From: JAFEBO01 sp050730655
GTDB lineage: Bacteria > Planctomycetota > Phycisphaerae > Phycisphaerales > UBA1924
Direction: 5' to 3'
Assembly: GCA_050730655.1 (NCBI GenBank)
Contig: JBOHNL010000012.1
Span: forward strand, 124,001 to 188,000
DNA: 64,000 nucleotides
Below the pieces are notes generated by a model. It made no database searches. It worked only from the letters and a program-made list of their open reading frames with translations, and had not been told where the DNA came from. This document shows, in pieces, positions 42,661 through 50,847 of this stretch. The position numbers were made by a program, and so were the translations under genes. Position 1 is the first letter of the stretch. Every line of letters starts with the position of its first letter.

Positions 42661-43581
42661 ATGCAGGGATGCAAACCAAAATCAGCCGCGGCATTCACCC
42701 TGATCGAGTTGCTCGTCGTGATCGCGATTATCGCGCTCTTGATCGGCGTCCTTCTCCCCGCTCTCGGCGCCGCCCGCAAGGCCGCCCGGGCGACCGTTTG
42801 CCTCAATTCCCAGCGGCAAACCGCCATCGGCATGCACACCTACGCGGGCGATCACAAAGAAATCGTCATCCCGTCGTACAACATGTCCGACACCACGGGC
42901 GTCAATCCCTGCGACGGGTGGGCCCCGATCCTCGACCGCGACGGATATATCGCCGGAGGCGTTCAAACCAAGTCAACCGTCTTCTACTGCCCCGAAACGA
43001 TCGACGTCGAGGGAATGGCAACCGGTCAAACGGGCACGGACCCCTTCTTACCCAAGGGCTGGATGGACTGGCCCAACATGCGCACGGGCTCGAAGAACTC
43101 TCCGGTGCTGATCCCTGATCGAGGTTTCAACCGCATCATCCGCGTCTCGTACTGGATCAACGCCGACAACCCGATCGGTCAGGCGAAGGCTTTTACCCCT
43201 GACACCTATTTCACCTCGTCCGCCGGTTACGGACCTTCCCCGGCGCCGCAAAGCGCCTTCATGACCTACACCAGGTTCTCCGCCTTCAAGCGCCCGTCGT
43301 CACTCATCGCAACCGCCGATGGCCTGTACGCCGGTCGCCAGTCGGACAACAAGGTCGGCACATTGAACTGCCGCATCGGCTATCGCCACCCCGGCGCCGG
43401 AGGCGGCGCGGCAAACGTCGCATTCGCCGATGGCCACGCCTCGATCGTCACCGCGCGCGACTTTCCGCGAGCATTACCCGCAAGCGCCACCGACACCGTC
43501 GGAATCGCCGCTACGCGCGAAGAAAACTCGTACGGCAAACCCACCATCTACGCCGACCCCGACAAAGCGCTCGCCAATTAA
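42661..43581 (+). CDS. DUF1559-type pseudopilin
   Basis: This 306-residue prepilin-like protein has the leader 'AAAFTLIELLVVIAIIALLI' (cleavage before Phe), 'RKAARATVCLNSQRQTAIG' and the C-terminal 'YRHPGAGGGAANVAFADGHA', the H-X9-DG motif of this very large planctomycete family. It is a paralogue of the protein at 40036 and is divergent from the transglutaminase-like gene with a 111 bp gap. It probably builds pseudopili or envelope filaments; the exact role is unknown. Confidence 0.88.
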   Translation: MQGCKPKSAAAFTLIELLVVIAIIALLIGVLLPALGAARKAARATVCLNSQRQTAIGMHTYAGDHKEIVIPSYNMSDTTGVNPCDGWAPILDRDGYIAGGVQTKSTVFYCPETIDVEGMATGQTGTDPFLPKGWMDWPNMRTGSKNSPVLIPDRGFNRIIRVSYWINADNPIGQAKAFTPDTYFTSSAGYGPSPAPQSAFMTYTRFSAFKRPSSLIATADGLYAGRQSDNKVGTLNCRIGYRHPGAGGGAANVAFADGHASIVTARDFPRALPASATDTVGIAATREENSYGKPTIYADPDKALAN

Positions 43582-43584
43582 AAA

Positions 43585-43608
43585 GGCCGTGCGACGCACG
43601 GCCAAAAT
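43585..43608 (-). terminator. Terminator between the pseudopilin and SnoaL-like genes
   Basis: GGCCGTGC, three bases, GCACGGCC (43585-43603) form a hairpin. On the minus strand it is followed by TTTTTAA, so it mainly serves the SnoaL-like gene reading leftwards; on the plus strand the following bases are AAAATTT. Confidence 0.75.
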
Positions 43609-43690
43609 TTCCCGCATAGCGGGTTCGCCTGAACAACTCGAATTGTCGTGCACCGGCCTGTCCCGGCGCTGTGATGACTGTCTTCGCTCT

Positions 43691-43723
43691 GGCTGATAGC
43701 TGAAAGCTGTCAGCTGAGAACTG
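43691..43723. repeat. Copy of the dispersed GCTGAAAGC repeat
   Basis: 'TTCGCTCTG' is followed by 'GCTGATAGCTGAAAGCTGTC' and 'AGCTGAGAACTG', the longest version of this repeat. It lies just before the end of the SnoaL-like gene. Compare the copies at 18581, 18691, 30151 and 44244. Confidence 0.75.
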
Positions 43724-43728
43724 CTCTT

Positions 43729-44196
43729 CTACTTCTCGTCCATCCCGCAACCCGAATAGAAAAACTTCGCTTCGGTGATCTTGCCATTCTTCACGGTGTA
43801 CAGCGCCGTCTCCTGCATGTTCATCCGCATGCCCGCCATCGGCCCCTCGTTGAACGTGCTGTCGAGGCTCATGGGCAGAATGAACTGATCTCCGTTGGTG
43901 ATCGGCTTGCCGACCGTCGATCCGTGCACCGTGATGCTCTTGTGAAACTGCTCGGCCTTCTGGAGCAAGGTCGCCTTGCCCTCGGTGACGCGCTCGCAGC
44001 CCGGGCCGCCCATGACTTCGATCTGCCGCACGTTGTCCGCGTACAGCTCCTGAATCGCATCAAGGTTCTTGCGGCCGGAGACTAGCTCAACAAGTCTCTT
44101 GGCAACCTTGTCAGTCGCCTGGTGCTCAGCCGACATCGGAGGCATTTCGAACGGGGGTTTGGACGCTGGTTTAGTTGGGGTTGCAGTTGTGCTCAT
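43729..44196 (-). CDS. SnoaL/NTF2-like domain protein
   Basis: This 155-residue cytosolic protein has one NTF2-like fold: 'ATDKVAKRLVELVSGRKN', 'AIQELYADNVRQIEVMGG', 'EGKATLLQKAEQFHKSITVH' and 'NMQETALYTVKNGKITEAKF' fit the usual helix-strand order and the conserved 'V..GKI.....F' end. Such domains serve as cyclases, isomerases or stress-response binding proteins; the ligand cannot be told. The N-terminal 25 residues are Thr/Pro-rich. Confidence 0.7.
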   Translation of the reverse strand: MSTTATPTKPASKPPFEMPPMSAEHQATDKVAKRLVELVSGRKNLDAIQELYADNVRQIEVMGGPGCERVTEGKATLLQKAEQFHKSITVHGSTVGKPITNGDQFILPMSLDSTFNEGPMAGMRMNMQETALYTVKNGKITEAKFFYSGCGMDEK

Positions 44197-44481
44197 GCCC
44201 CCAGTTTACAGCGCCGTCAAGCCCCGGAAAAGGGCCGAAAAACAAGCTTTCAGCTATTAGCTTTCAGCCCTCAGCCAAACCCCGTCCTTTTCCGCCTCCC
44301 CCAATCCCGCACTCCAATTTGCCCATTTTCCATTTGCCCCTTTGCGATTTTCTTTCCCCTCTGTGTCCCCTCTCCGTGGTCCCCCGGGGCCCTCCGTGTT
44401 GAAACGCCTTCTCCCCATTCCCCCTTCCCCCTCCGTGTCTCTGTGCCTCTGTGGCGAACGCCTTTCTCCTAAACTGCCCAC
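44197..44481. repeat. Intergenic repeat region before fumC
   Basis: This 285 bp stretch holds a GCTGAAAGC-type repeat (44244-44275, 'AGCTTTCAGCTATTAGCTTT') and a C/T-rich tract with recurring CTCTGTG/CTCCGTG units (about 44350-44465), ending 'CTCTGTGCCTCTGTGGCGAA'. A similar tract occurs at about 57345-57390. No gene is seen. Confidence 0.65.
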
Positions 44482-46017
44482 ATGACCACCCCGACCTCCC
44501 AGCAAGCCCGCCCCGAAACAAGAACCGAAAAAGACACCATGGGCGAAATGCAGGTGCCTGCCGACGCCCTCTACGGCGCCTCCACCCAGCGCGCAGTCCT
44601 CAACTTCCCCGTCAGCGGCAAGCCCGTCCCCGAAGAGGTCATCAAGGCCTACGCCGTCCTCAAGGCCGCCGCGGCCGCCGTCAATCACAAGCTCGGCCGA
44701 CTCCACGAAAACCGCACCAAGGCCATCATCGAAGCCTGCAACGAAATCCAGGATGGCCTCCCGCGCTTCGGCGGCCTCGCAAAACATTTTCCTATTGATG
44801 TTTATCAAACCGGCAGCGGCACATCCACCAACATGAACGCCAACGAGGTCATCGCCAACCTCATCTGCCTCCAGAATCACAAGCCCATCGGCTCCTCCAA
44901 AGACACCAAATACATCGACAACGAAGGTGGCGTCCACCCCAACGACCACGTCAACGCCGGTCAGTCATCCAACGACACGTTTCCAACCGCAATGCACCTT
45001 GCCGCGGCAGTCGCCATCCACACCCGCCTCCTCCCCTCCATCAAGGCAATGGCCGCCGACCTCGAATCCAAAGCCGCCGCCTGGGACAAGATCGTCAAGA
45101 TCGGCCGCACCCACCTGCAGGATGCCACACCCATCCGCCTCGGCCAGGAGTTCTCCGGCTTCGCCAGCCAGCTCCGCCACGCCGAAGAGCGCCTGCACCG
45201 CGCGCTCCACGCGCTCTCTGAACTTCCGATCGGCGGCACCGCAGTGGGAACCGGCATCAACGCCCACGAAAAGTTCGGTTCCATGGTCGCCGCCGAATTG
45301 ACCACCCGCCTCGGCATCCATTTCCGCGAAGCAACCAATCACTTCGAGGCCCAGGCCGCCAAAGACGCCATCGTCGAAACCAGCGGCATCCTCAAAACCA
45401 TCGCCGTCAGCCTCAGCAAAGTCGCCAACGACATCCGCTGGCTCGGCTCCGGCCCCCGCTGCGGCATAGGCGAACTCGTGTTGCCCGCCGTCCAGCCCGG
45501 CTCCAGCATCATGCCCGGCAAGGTCAACCCCGTCATCGCCGAAAGCCTCATCATGGTCTGCTGCACAGTCGTCGGCAACGACGCCGCAGTGACTCTGGGC
45601 GGCTTCGGGGGAGTCGGCTCCCTGATCGACCTCAACGTCGCCATGCCCATGATGATCCATCACCTCTTAGACAGCATCCACCTCATGAGCCGCGCCTGCG
45701 ACATGTTCACCGAAAACCTCCTCAAGAACCTCCAGCCCGACGAAGCCCGCTGCAAGAGCCTGATCGAAGGCTCCCTCGCCATGTGCACCAGCCTCGTCCC
45801 CGTGATCGGCTACGACAAGTCCGCCGCGCTCGCGAAGGATGCGTTTAAGCAGGGCAAGACGGTGAGACAGCTCGCCCACGAAACCCTCGTCGGTGCCGCG
45901 GCACAGCCGGGAATGGGGAGTGGAAGTGGAGGGACTTTGACGAAGGGGGACATCGACAAGCACCTTGATCCGTGGGCGATGACGTTGCCGGGTGGTGAAG
46001 GGTCCGCAGGTGGATGA
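44482..46017 (+). CDS. fumC: Fumarate hydratase, class II
   Basis: This 511-residue enzyme hydrates fumarate to malate in the TCA cycle without an iron-sulphur cluster. Its features are 'EKDTMGEMQVPADALYGAST', 'TGSGTSTNMNANEV', 'HPNDHVNAGQSSNDTFPTAM' with the catalytic His region, 'GRTHLQDATPIRLGQEFSGF' and the superfamily signature 'QPGSSIMPGKVNPVIAES'. Family length is about 460, so the C-terminal 40 residues and short N-terminal lead are extra. It could be an aspartase-related lyase, but the TGSGTSTNMN and GKVNP pattern favours FumC. Confidence 0.93.
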   Translation: MTTPTSQQARPETRTEKDTMGEMQVPADALYGASTQRAVLNFPVSGKPVPEEVIKAYAVLKAAAAAVNHKLGRLHENRTKAIIEACNEIQDGLPRFGGLAKHFPIDVYQTGSGTSTNMNANEVIANLICLQNHKPIGSSKDTKYIDNEGGVHPNDHVNAGQSSNDTFPTAMHLAAAVAIHTRLLPSIKAMAADLESKAAAWDKIVKIGRTHLQDATPIRLGQEFSGFASQLRHAEERLHRALHALSELPIGGTAVGTGINAHEKFGSMVAAELTTRLGIHFREATNHFEAQAAKDAIVETSGILKTIAVSLSKVANDIRWLGSGPRCGIGELVLPAVQPGSSIMPGKVNPVIAESLIMVCCTVVGNDAAVTLGGFGGVGSLIDLNVAMPMMIHHLLDSIHLMSRACDMFTENLLKNLQPDEARCKSLIEGSLAMCTSLVPVIGYDKSAALAKDAFKQGKTVRQLAHETLVGAAAQPGMGSGSGGTLTKGDIDKHLDPWAMTLPGGEGSAGG

Positions 46018-46084
46018 GGCGCTTTGTTGAGAAACACATGGAGAGAGAGGCACCGCTAAATGTCAGGCGGACGGAATCTCGTGT

Positions 46085-46618
46085 ATGACCACTGCCGAAA
46101 CTATCTCGCTTTGCGTTGGAATCGTGAGCGCCTGTACTTTCATCGTTTCGCTCGCTGCTCTAGTGACGACGTGGCGGCTCTGGCGGTTAACGAATCGCCC
46201 GACCGTGACCGTGGCCGTTGAGACCTTCAAGTCCGGCAACATGGGGACGGCGCTTAACCTCGTGGTCAACAACGTGGGCACCCGGCCAGCAAAAGACGTC
46301 CGCCTGAGTGTCGACGAGGCGGTCTTGAGTCGATTGCTGGCGCTTGGAACCAACGATCCAACCACCGTGGCGGTGCGTCGGTGTTTTTCAGCCGAGTCCG
46401 CGATTCCAATTTTGATACCCGGTCATTCCCATGAAGGTTCATTCGGGTTTCTTGCATTGGGTTCGCCCAACTCGACTTGGCGTGAACAAGCGAGGCTGCC
46501 TATCGAAGTCTCCTACAACGATCTAGACACTCGACGACGCTTTCGCTATGTGGTCAGTGTTCGCATCGCGGATAGCGAATCCTTTACGGGCAGCACATGG
46601 AACGCCAAATCGAAGTAG
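46085..46618 (+). CDS. Membrane-anchored protein with extracytoplasmic beta-sandwich
   Basis: I do not recognise the family. The 177-residue protein has one N-terminal membrane helix (about 7-32, 'SLCVGIVSACTFIVSLAALV') then a domain rich in beta strands with 'NLVVNNVGTRPAKDVRLSVD' and 'RLPIEVSYNDLDTRRRFRYV', which resembles an Ig-like fold for cell-surface or envelope proteins. It sits between fumC and the SIR2/HNH group, convergent with the HNH gene, and its base composition is lower in GC than the flanks. It might belong to the accessory island. Confidence 0.6.
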   Translation: MTTAETISLCVGIVSACTFIVSLAALVTTWRLWRLTNRPTVTVAVETFKSGNMGTALNLVVNNVGTRPAKDVRLSVDEAVLSRLLALGTNDPTTVAVRRCFSAESAIPILIPGHSHEGSFGFLALGSPNSTWREQARLPIEVSYNDLDTRRRFRYVVSVRIADSESFTGSTWNAKSK

Positions 46619-46768
46619 GCTGCCGAAATATCGAAGGTCGTTCCAACCGTGACCTAGCCCACTTTCTATCGAAGCCATTGACGGATTCTTTATCGCTGTC
46701 GAGTTTAACTATCACGGTTGCTCTTCACGGGCAATAGACGCACCATCGCCAGTATTCGACCATTTGTG

Positions 46769-47782
46769 TCACTCGTCGCCACCGATGCGACAGTTTGGAT
46801 CATCTATTGATGTGCCTTCGCCCCAGTGGTAGTCACGGTCTTTTCGGACGACTTTGAAAATATCGAGGCCGGGGTAAGGAAACGGGGTTGCTGTTCTTTG
46901 GTCGCCGTGGTAGGCGACGCGATGTCGTTTCCAACTTAGGTCCATGTATGGCCCGGACTCAACAGTCAATACTCCCTCTTTGAGCCGATACGACGTATCG
47001 AGAGAATGACGAAAGGCATCGCAGATAAAATTGGCCGCGCGAGTGAGTTCGAGCGTCAAGTCCTGCACCAAGGCAACGTGAAATTCGTACTGGCGGAGGG
47101 CTCGCCGCTCCGCATTTGTGCCCGGTTCAGCGTTACGGTAAAACTTTCTTGTGCTCAGCAAGTCGCCAGTTTCTTCGGAGTGTTCATTAAACTCCCGCAT
47201 TAAGTCACTCAACACAAGGAGGAAGTTCTCCATGGCATGCCGAATCTCCGGAAAGTGATCCGGCCAAATACGGTTGAACAGCCATGCGCGCAGCTCTTCC
47301 AGTTGAGCCGCGATTTCCCTTCGCATTCGCGGCTGTCCAGATCCCAGCATGTACGAAGTCCAGCCACCCCAGTGTTCTATCTCCGCGGAGTTCTCCCAGT
47401 GCTCGAGGTAGTCGGCGTACAATTCGATTGATCGTTGCTTTGCCTTGTCCGGCTTTGACAAAGCGCCGCTCACAGTCTTTTCGTGTTTCTGCTTTATTTC
47501 AGTAAGCGCCTCAACGGTATACTTTGCTTCGTTGTCATCCACGATTTTGTGGTGTTCTTTGCAGAGCAGGACAAGGTTAGAGAACAAGTCCCGCTGCTCC
47601 GGCGTTAGCGGAGAATTACCGCGAGCCCCTTTTTCCTTCTCCGCTACAATGTGAGCGATGTCGCCGACTAAAGAAGGATCGTCCGTGGTGACTTCATCGA
47701 CGAACAACTCTCGTTGACACATTGCGCATCTGTACCCGGCGCGGCTCCAAATCAGGATGCGGGTTTTATCGCTTACAGCCAT
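46769..47782 (-). CDS. HNH endonuclease with C-terminal helical domain
   Basis: This 337-residue protein has at residues about 10-85 an HNH nuclease: 'RAGYRCAMCQREL' (zinc CxxC), 'GDIAHIVAEKEKGARGN', 'FSNLVLLCKEHHKIVDD' with the catalytic His and Asn and the second zinc pair. This is the form seen in many defence nucleases. The remaining 250 residues are mostly helical with no recognised motif and may sense or bind a partner. It is last of three minus-strand genes, 87 bp after the second SIR2-like gene. The ATG at 47782 is preferred over the frame start at 47845. Confidence 0.8.
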   Translation of the reverse strand: MAVSDKTRILIWSRAGYRCAMCQRELFVDEVTTDDPSLVGDIAHIVAEKEKGARGNSPLTPEQRDLFSNLVLLCKEHHKIVDDNEAKYTVEALTEIKQKHEKTVSGALSKPDKAKQRSIELYADYLEHWENSAEIEHWGGWTSYMLGSGQPRMRREIAAQLEELRAWLFNRIWPDHFPEIRHAMENFLLVLSDLMREFNEHSEETGDLLSTRKFYRNAEPGTNAERRALRQYEFHVALVQDLTLELTRAANFICDAFRHSLDTSYRLKEGVLTVESGPYMDLSWKRHRVAYHGDQRTATPFPYPGLDIFKVVRKDRDYHWGEGTSIDDPNCRIGGDE

Positions 47783-47869
47783 GGAAGCTATCGTACGGTC
47801 AAGTTCGTTGCTGCGGCATCCCCCGCGGAAGGCCAAACGCCTCACTCGGCGTTCACGGCGGGCTGAACG

Positions 47870-48886
47870 TCAGCGCGCCAACAACCCATTTATATTGTTT
47901 TTTGCCTCAACATGTAGATAAGAATGTGGAAAGCGCTTTTCCATAAAGCTGTGTGCCTTCTCACGTGAAAGGCTCGGGGATACACCTACTCGCTGGAAGA
48001 TGCTTGCCAACCGCTCCCTGTTGACGCTGTCGAGTCCAAAGCAAGTACCCACAACGATTCGATCGTCCAATTGACCGTCCGCAAACGGCTGAAATAGTTG
48101 TTCGAGCGGCTGAATTGCTGCGCCAACTCCAATTACAACAATGATGTCGGCTTCCGCGATAAACCTAGCTGCTCGGTTGCTGGCTTCCGTCGCCATGTCA
48201 TTTTCCCAAAAGAACTTAAGCGACCTACTGGCCATCGCCGCAGCCTTCTCGTCAATGTGCGAAATTGGTCCGTACATCGATGTGCCGAACCAATTCGTAT
48301 TTTCTCCTGCTTTGAATTCGGAAACAAGCTGCCATGCGACGATATCCGTTCGCAAGAGGTTGCCATGTACATGGACGACCGGAATTTGACTCGCGCGCTC
48401 AGCGCCCTTTTCATCTCCCATGTACCCGCTGAGTCGATGGACAAGATGCCGCTCAATCAAATTGTCGTAGTTAAACGTCACGAATGAGATGTCACTCGGA
48501 CTGGTACTGTGGAGATGAGAAAGGTGAGTGCGAACGACATGGATCATCCAGTCGTCAGGCGGATTCATCTTGAGCTCGTAACTTCTTTCCAAATTTGTCA
48601 GCACTAGAGCAACCGCATAGGAAGCTCCCGTTCGCATTTCACCGTCAGGGTCTTCACCTTTTTCGGACAAGTGCCTGATATAGGCGTCAACGGATGGCGG
48701 GTTTGCCTTTTCGAGCATTCGCCGGAAGCGCTGCAGCGGCCTGAGGAGATCCGGAGTCCGACTTACCTCACATGAAGGATTGTCGCACGAAATCTCCGCC
48801 ATTCGCTGCACGAGCAATGGGCCATCCGGCATTCCATATGCGCAGCTGCCGCCAGCACCAACGATGTAACAGACTTTTGTACCCAC
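47870..48886 (-). CDS. SIR2-like NADase-type protein (second copy)
   Basis: This 338-residue protein has the SIR2-like fold of anti-phage NADases: 'CYIVGAGGSCAYGMPDG' at the start binds NAD, 'DISFVTFNYDNLIERHL' contains the conserved Asn, and 'IPVVHVHGNL' the conserved His. It shares these motifs and overall layout with the gene upstream, so the two are tandem paralogues. The start is GTG at 48886 ('VGTKVCYIVGAGG'), 56 bp after the first copy's stop. It lacks the four zinc cysteines of protein deacetylase sirtuins, so NAD hydrolysis is the likelier activity. Confidence 0.82.
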   Translation of the reverse strand: MGTKVCYIVGAGGSCAYGMPDGPLLVQRMAEISCDNPSCEVSRTPDLLRPLQRFRRMLEKANPPSVDAYIRHLSEKGEDPDGEMRTGASYAVALVLTNLERSYELKMNPPDDWMIHVVRTHLSHLHSTSPSDISFVTFNYDNLIERHLVHRLSGYMGDEKGAERASQIPVVHVHGNLLRTDIVAWQLVSEFKAGENTNWFGTSMYGPISHIDEKAAAMASRSLKFFWENDMATEASNRAARFIAEADIIVVIGVGAAIQPLEQLFQPFADGQLDDRIVVGTCFGLDSVNRERLASIFQRVGVSPSLSREKAHSFMEKRFPHSYLHVEAKNNINGLLAR

Positions 48887-48942
48887 ACGGGATTCTAAGT
48901 CGCGGAAATTCGCTCATGCCGGCGCGGTTCTTGGGTCCATTT

Positions 48943-49875
48943 TTACGACAAACTCTGGATGAATTCCGAAGCTTTCATGCGTTGAAGCAGCGGTGTACCG
49001 CCCTTTTCGTTGACGAATTGTTTGACGCGGACTTGAGCATCATCGCCTAACCCATAGATGCTCATATGGAAGCGCCCGCCTTGCCACCATCGCGCAGGGA
49101 GCGCACCGAGCAATGAGAGCATCGGGTCCATCGCCCGCCCAACACCTAGAACGGCAATTTCCTCGGCACTGCCGAGAACACGAACCGCTTTCTCATGCAT
49201 TTCTGAGTTGGAATCGGTTTCCCAGAAAAAGCGCAGAGACTTGCTGGACTCGTAAGCAGAGTCGTCTTGAACATCGGTCATGCGCTCATAGGCGTAGCGA
49301 GATATTTGAAGCCCGGTTGTCCCCGGCTTCGGCGCAGGATAGACAACCGGTCCCAGTTGCCCGTGATAATGGATGATCGGAATTTGATTCAGTCGCGCTT
49401 CGGCTTTTTCGTCGTCAGCCAAAAGGCCAAAAAGCCGGTGTTTTAGATGGTGCTCGATGAGCAGATCGTAGTTGAATGTAATAAACGAGATTTCGGGCGG
49501 GTCTGCGAGAGTCATCAAATTCTTTCGATACCGGCGCGTCAGGTGGTAAAGCCAGTCGTCTGGTCGCTTGTTGGTGATCTCGTGTTTTAGCTGCGCCCTC
49601 AAGAGCACTACCGCGACGCCGTATGCGGCGGAGGCCTTCAGCTGGGATTGCGAATCATGCCCAGCTTCGGAAAGTTCTTGTATGTACTCGTCTATCGAAT
49701 CAGGATTCGCAGCAGTCAGGCGAGCACGCAATCTTGCGAACTGCTCATGGCGTTCTTCAGGCGTTGTTCCTTGCCCCCTGAGTTCCATCATCTGCTCGAC
49801 CAGTTGCTTTCCGTTGGGAAGGTCGTAGGCGCAACTGCCGCCTGCGCCGACGATGTAGCAAATCCGTTTTCCCAT
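48943..49875 (-). CDS. SIR2-like NADase-type protein (first copy)
   Basis: This 310-residue protein has 'CYIVGAGGSCAYDLPNG' at residues 6-22, 'EISFITFNYDLLIEHHLKHR' with the catalytic-type Asn near 135 and 'IPIIHYHGQL' with the His near 171. These match the active site of SIR2-domain defence proteins (DSR, ThsA and similar), which deplete NAD+ on phage infection. It is first of three minus-strand genes. The ATG at 49875 gives a product that starts one residue from the NAD loop region as in the second copy; the longer frame from 49953 is less likely. Confidence 0.82.
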   Translation of the reverse strand: MGKRICYIVGAGGSCAYDLPNGKQLVEQMMELRGQGTTPEERHEQFARLRARLTAANPDSIDEYIQELSEAGHDSQSQLKASAAYGVAVVLLRAQLKHEITNKRPDDWLYHLTRRYRKNLMTLADPPEISFITFNYDLLIEHHLKHRLFGLLADDEKAEARLNQIPIIHYHGQLGPVVYPAPKPGTTGLQISRYAYERMTDVQDDSAYESSKSLRFFWETDSNSEMHEKAVRVLGSAEEIAVLGVGRAMDPMLSLLGALPARWWQGGRFHMSIYGLGDDAQVRVKQFVNEKGGTPLLQRMKASEFIQSLS

Positions 49876-50145
49876 TCCTTGAGGCTCCCGGAATTCAGAA
49901 CAAAACAACCTTACGCCCCCGAAATACTCACGCCGAATTCTGATTCGCATCAATTAGCGCCGGCGGCGAGTCTCCCCGAAGCGCCGTTCCGGATGCCCTT
50001 CATCCTGCCGCCAGGTGACCCCCTCCCCTTCCAACGGATGACGCCACCTGCCGCACTCACAACCTACCAATTTCCATTATGATTCCTCTTCACACCTGCG
50101 CGACGAATCCGGCAAACGCCGACGACCCCATAAGAGGAGCATCAC

Positions 50146-50283
50146 ATGCGCGTTCATGCTTCCCGATTCGTGAGCTCGATTCTCTTGATCGCCTGCCTTT
50201 CCGCCTTCGCGGAGCCGTCTTTCGCGCAGTCCCCCGGGCGCGATGGGTATGAAGGCCTGCTGCTCCTGCCGGGTGGGACATAG
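50146..50283 (+). pseudogene. Truncated secreted-protein gene, cut by an IS110 element
   Basis: AAGAGGAGC precedes an ATG at 50146 that begins a clear signal peptide ('SSILLIACLSAFAEPSFAQS'), then 'PGRDGYEGLL' and a stop after 45 codons. The last 10 codons appear to belong to the left end of the IS110 remnant that follows. The 3' part of the gene is not seen. It is too short to be a functional exported protein unless it is a toxin-like peptide. Confidence 0.6.
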
Positions 50284-50560
50284 CACTCCCATCAAGGAGC
50301 AACAGGCATGGAGAACGTACCTGTGTTCGTGGGATTGGATTACCACCGCAAGAGCGTGCAGGTCTGCGTCGTTGATGCCGGCGGTCGGGTGCTGAGCAAT
50401 CGCAAGTGTGGCAAGAGCATTGCCGAGATCGTGGGCCAAGCAACGACGCTGTCGTCGCGGCACTCCTGGAGTATCGGGGTGTCGGCAAGGCCACGGCTTG
50501 GTCGATGCGTGCGCTCATCGGAGACTTCTCTCGCTTAAGCCCAAGTGGCACTCGAGCATA
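50284..50560 (+). mobile_element. IS110-family transposase remnant
   Basis: The ATG at 50308 (after AAGGAGCAACAGGC) starts 'VPVFVGLDYHRKSVQVCVVD', the N-terminal DEDD-domain start of IS110 transposases. After about 46 codons the frame shifts, and in another frame 'LLEYRGVGKATAWSMRALIG' continues with 'DFSR', the C-terminal transposase_20 segment. Most of the middle (an intact transposase is about 330-400 residues) is deleted. The element is dead. The bases up to 50788 hold no recognisable gene. Confidence 0.8.
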
Positions 50561-50788
50561 CCGGCTCCTTCGCGGGTTCTCGTTCACGTCTTTGTTGTCT
50601 GTTGGTTCTCTGAAGTGGCTTGCGCGCCTTCTTATGCCGCGGCGCGAGTCTCGACCTCCTTGATCTGGTAGTACACCCTGCCTCGCGATGCAACGCATCC
50701 GCGAGATCGGCCGTGCCGCAACACGACTCGATCGCTACCCGATCGACGGTGCGATCCGGCCCAATCCCATCCGCAAGCGCAACTGCAA
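50561..50788. other. Degenerate sequence after the IS110 remnant
   Basis: Nothing supported is seen here. Open frames in this stretch are short and lack start sites. It may hold the decayed right end of the IS110 element or the lost tail of the interrupted secreted-protein gene. Confidence 0.4.
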
Positions 50789-50819
50789 ACGCCCCTCGCG
50801 TTTTTACTGCGAGGGGCGT
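50789..50819 (-). terminator. Hairpin terminator for the lipoprotein gene
   Basis: ACGCCCCTCGC, a nine-base loop, GCGAGGGGCGT give a perfect 11 bp stem 29 bp downstream of the lipoprotein stop on the minus strand. The T-rich loop contains TTTTT on the plus strand; on the minus strand TTTGCAG follows the stem, a weak U-tract. Confidence 0.55.
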
Positions 50820-50847
50820 CGAGGTGTCGCTACATGATTGGCTGAAA

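Noticed and set aside
44340..44465. C/T-rich tract as a coding region
   Set aside because: Frames here lack starts and motifs; CTCTGTG units point to a simple repeat.
47870..49875. The two SIR2-like proteins as ordinary protein deacetylases (CobB)
   Set aside because: They lack the four zinc cysteines and the CobB motif order, and have the TFNYD/HxHG pattern of defence-type SIR2 domains.
50090..50698. A 202-codon minus-strand frame over the IS110 remnant
   Set aside because: It is Arg-rich antisense of the transposase fragments with no motif of its own.
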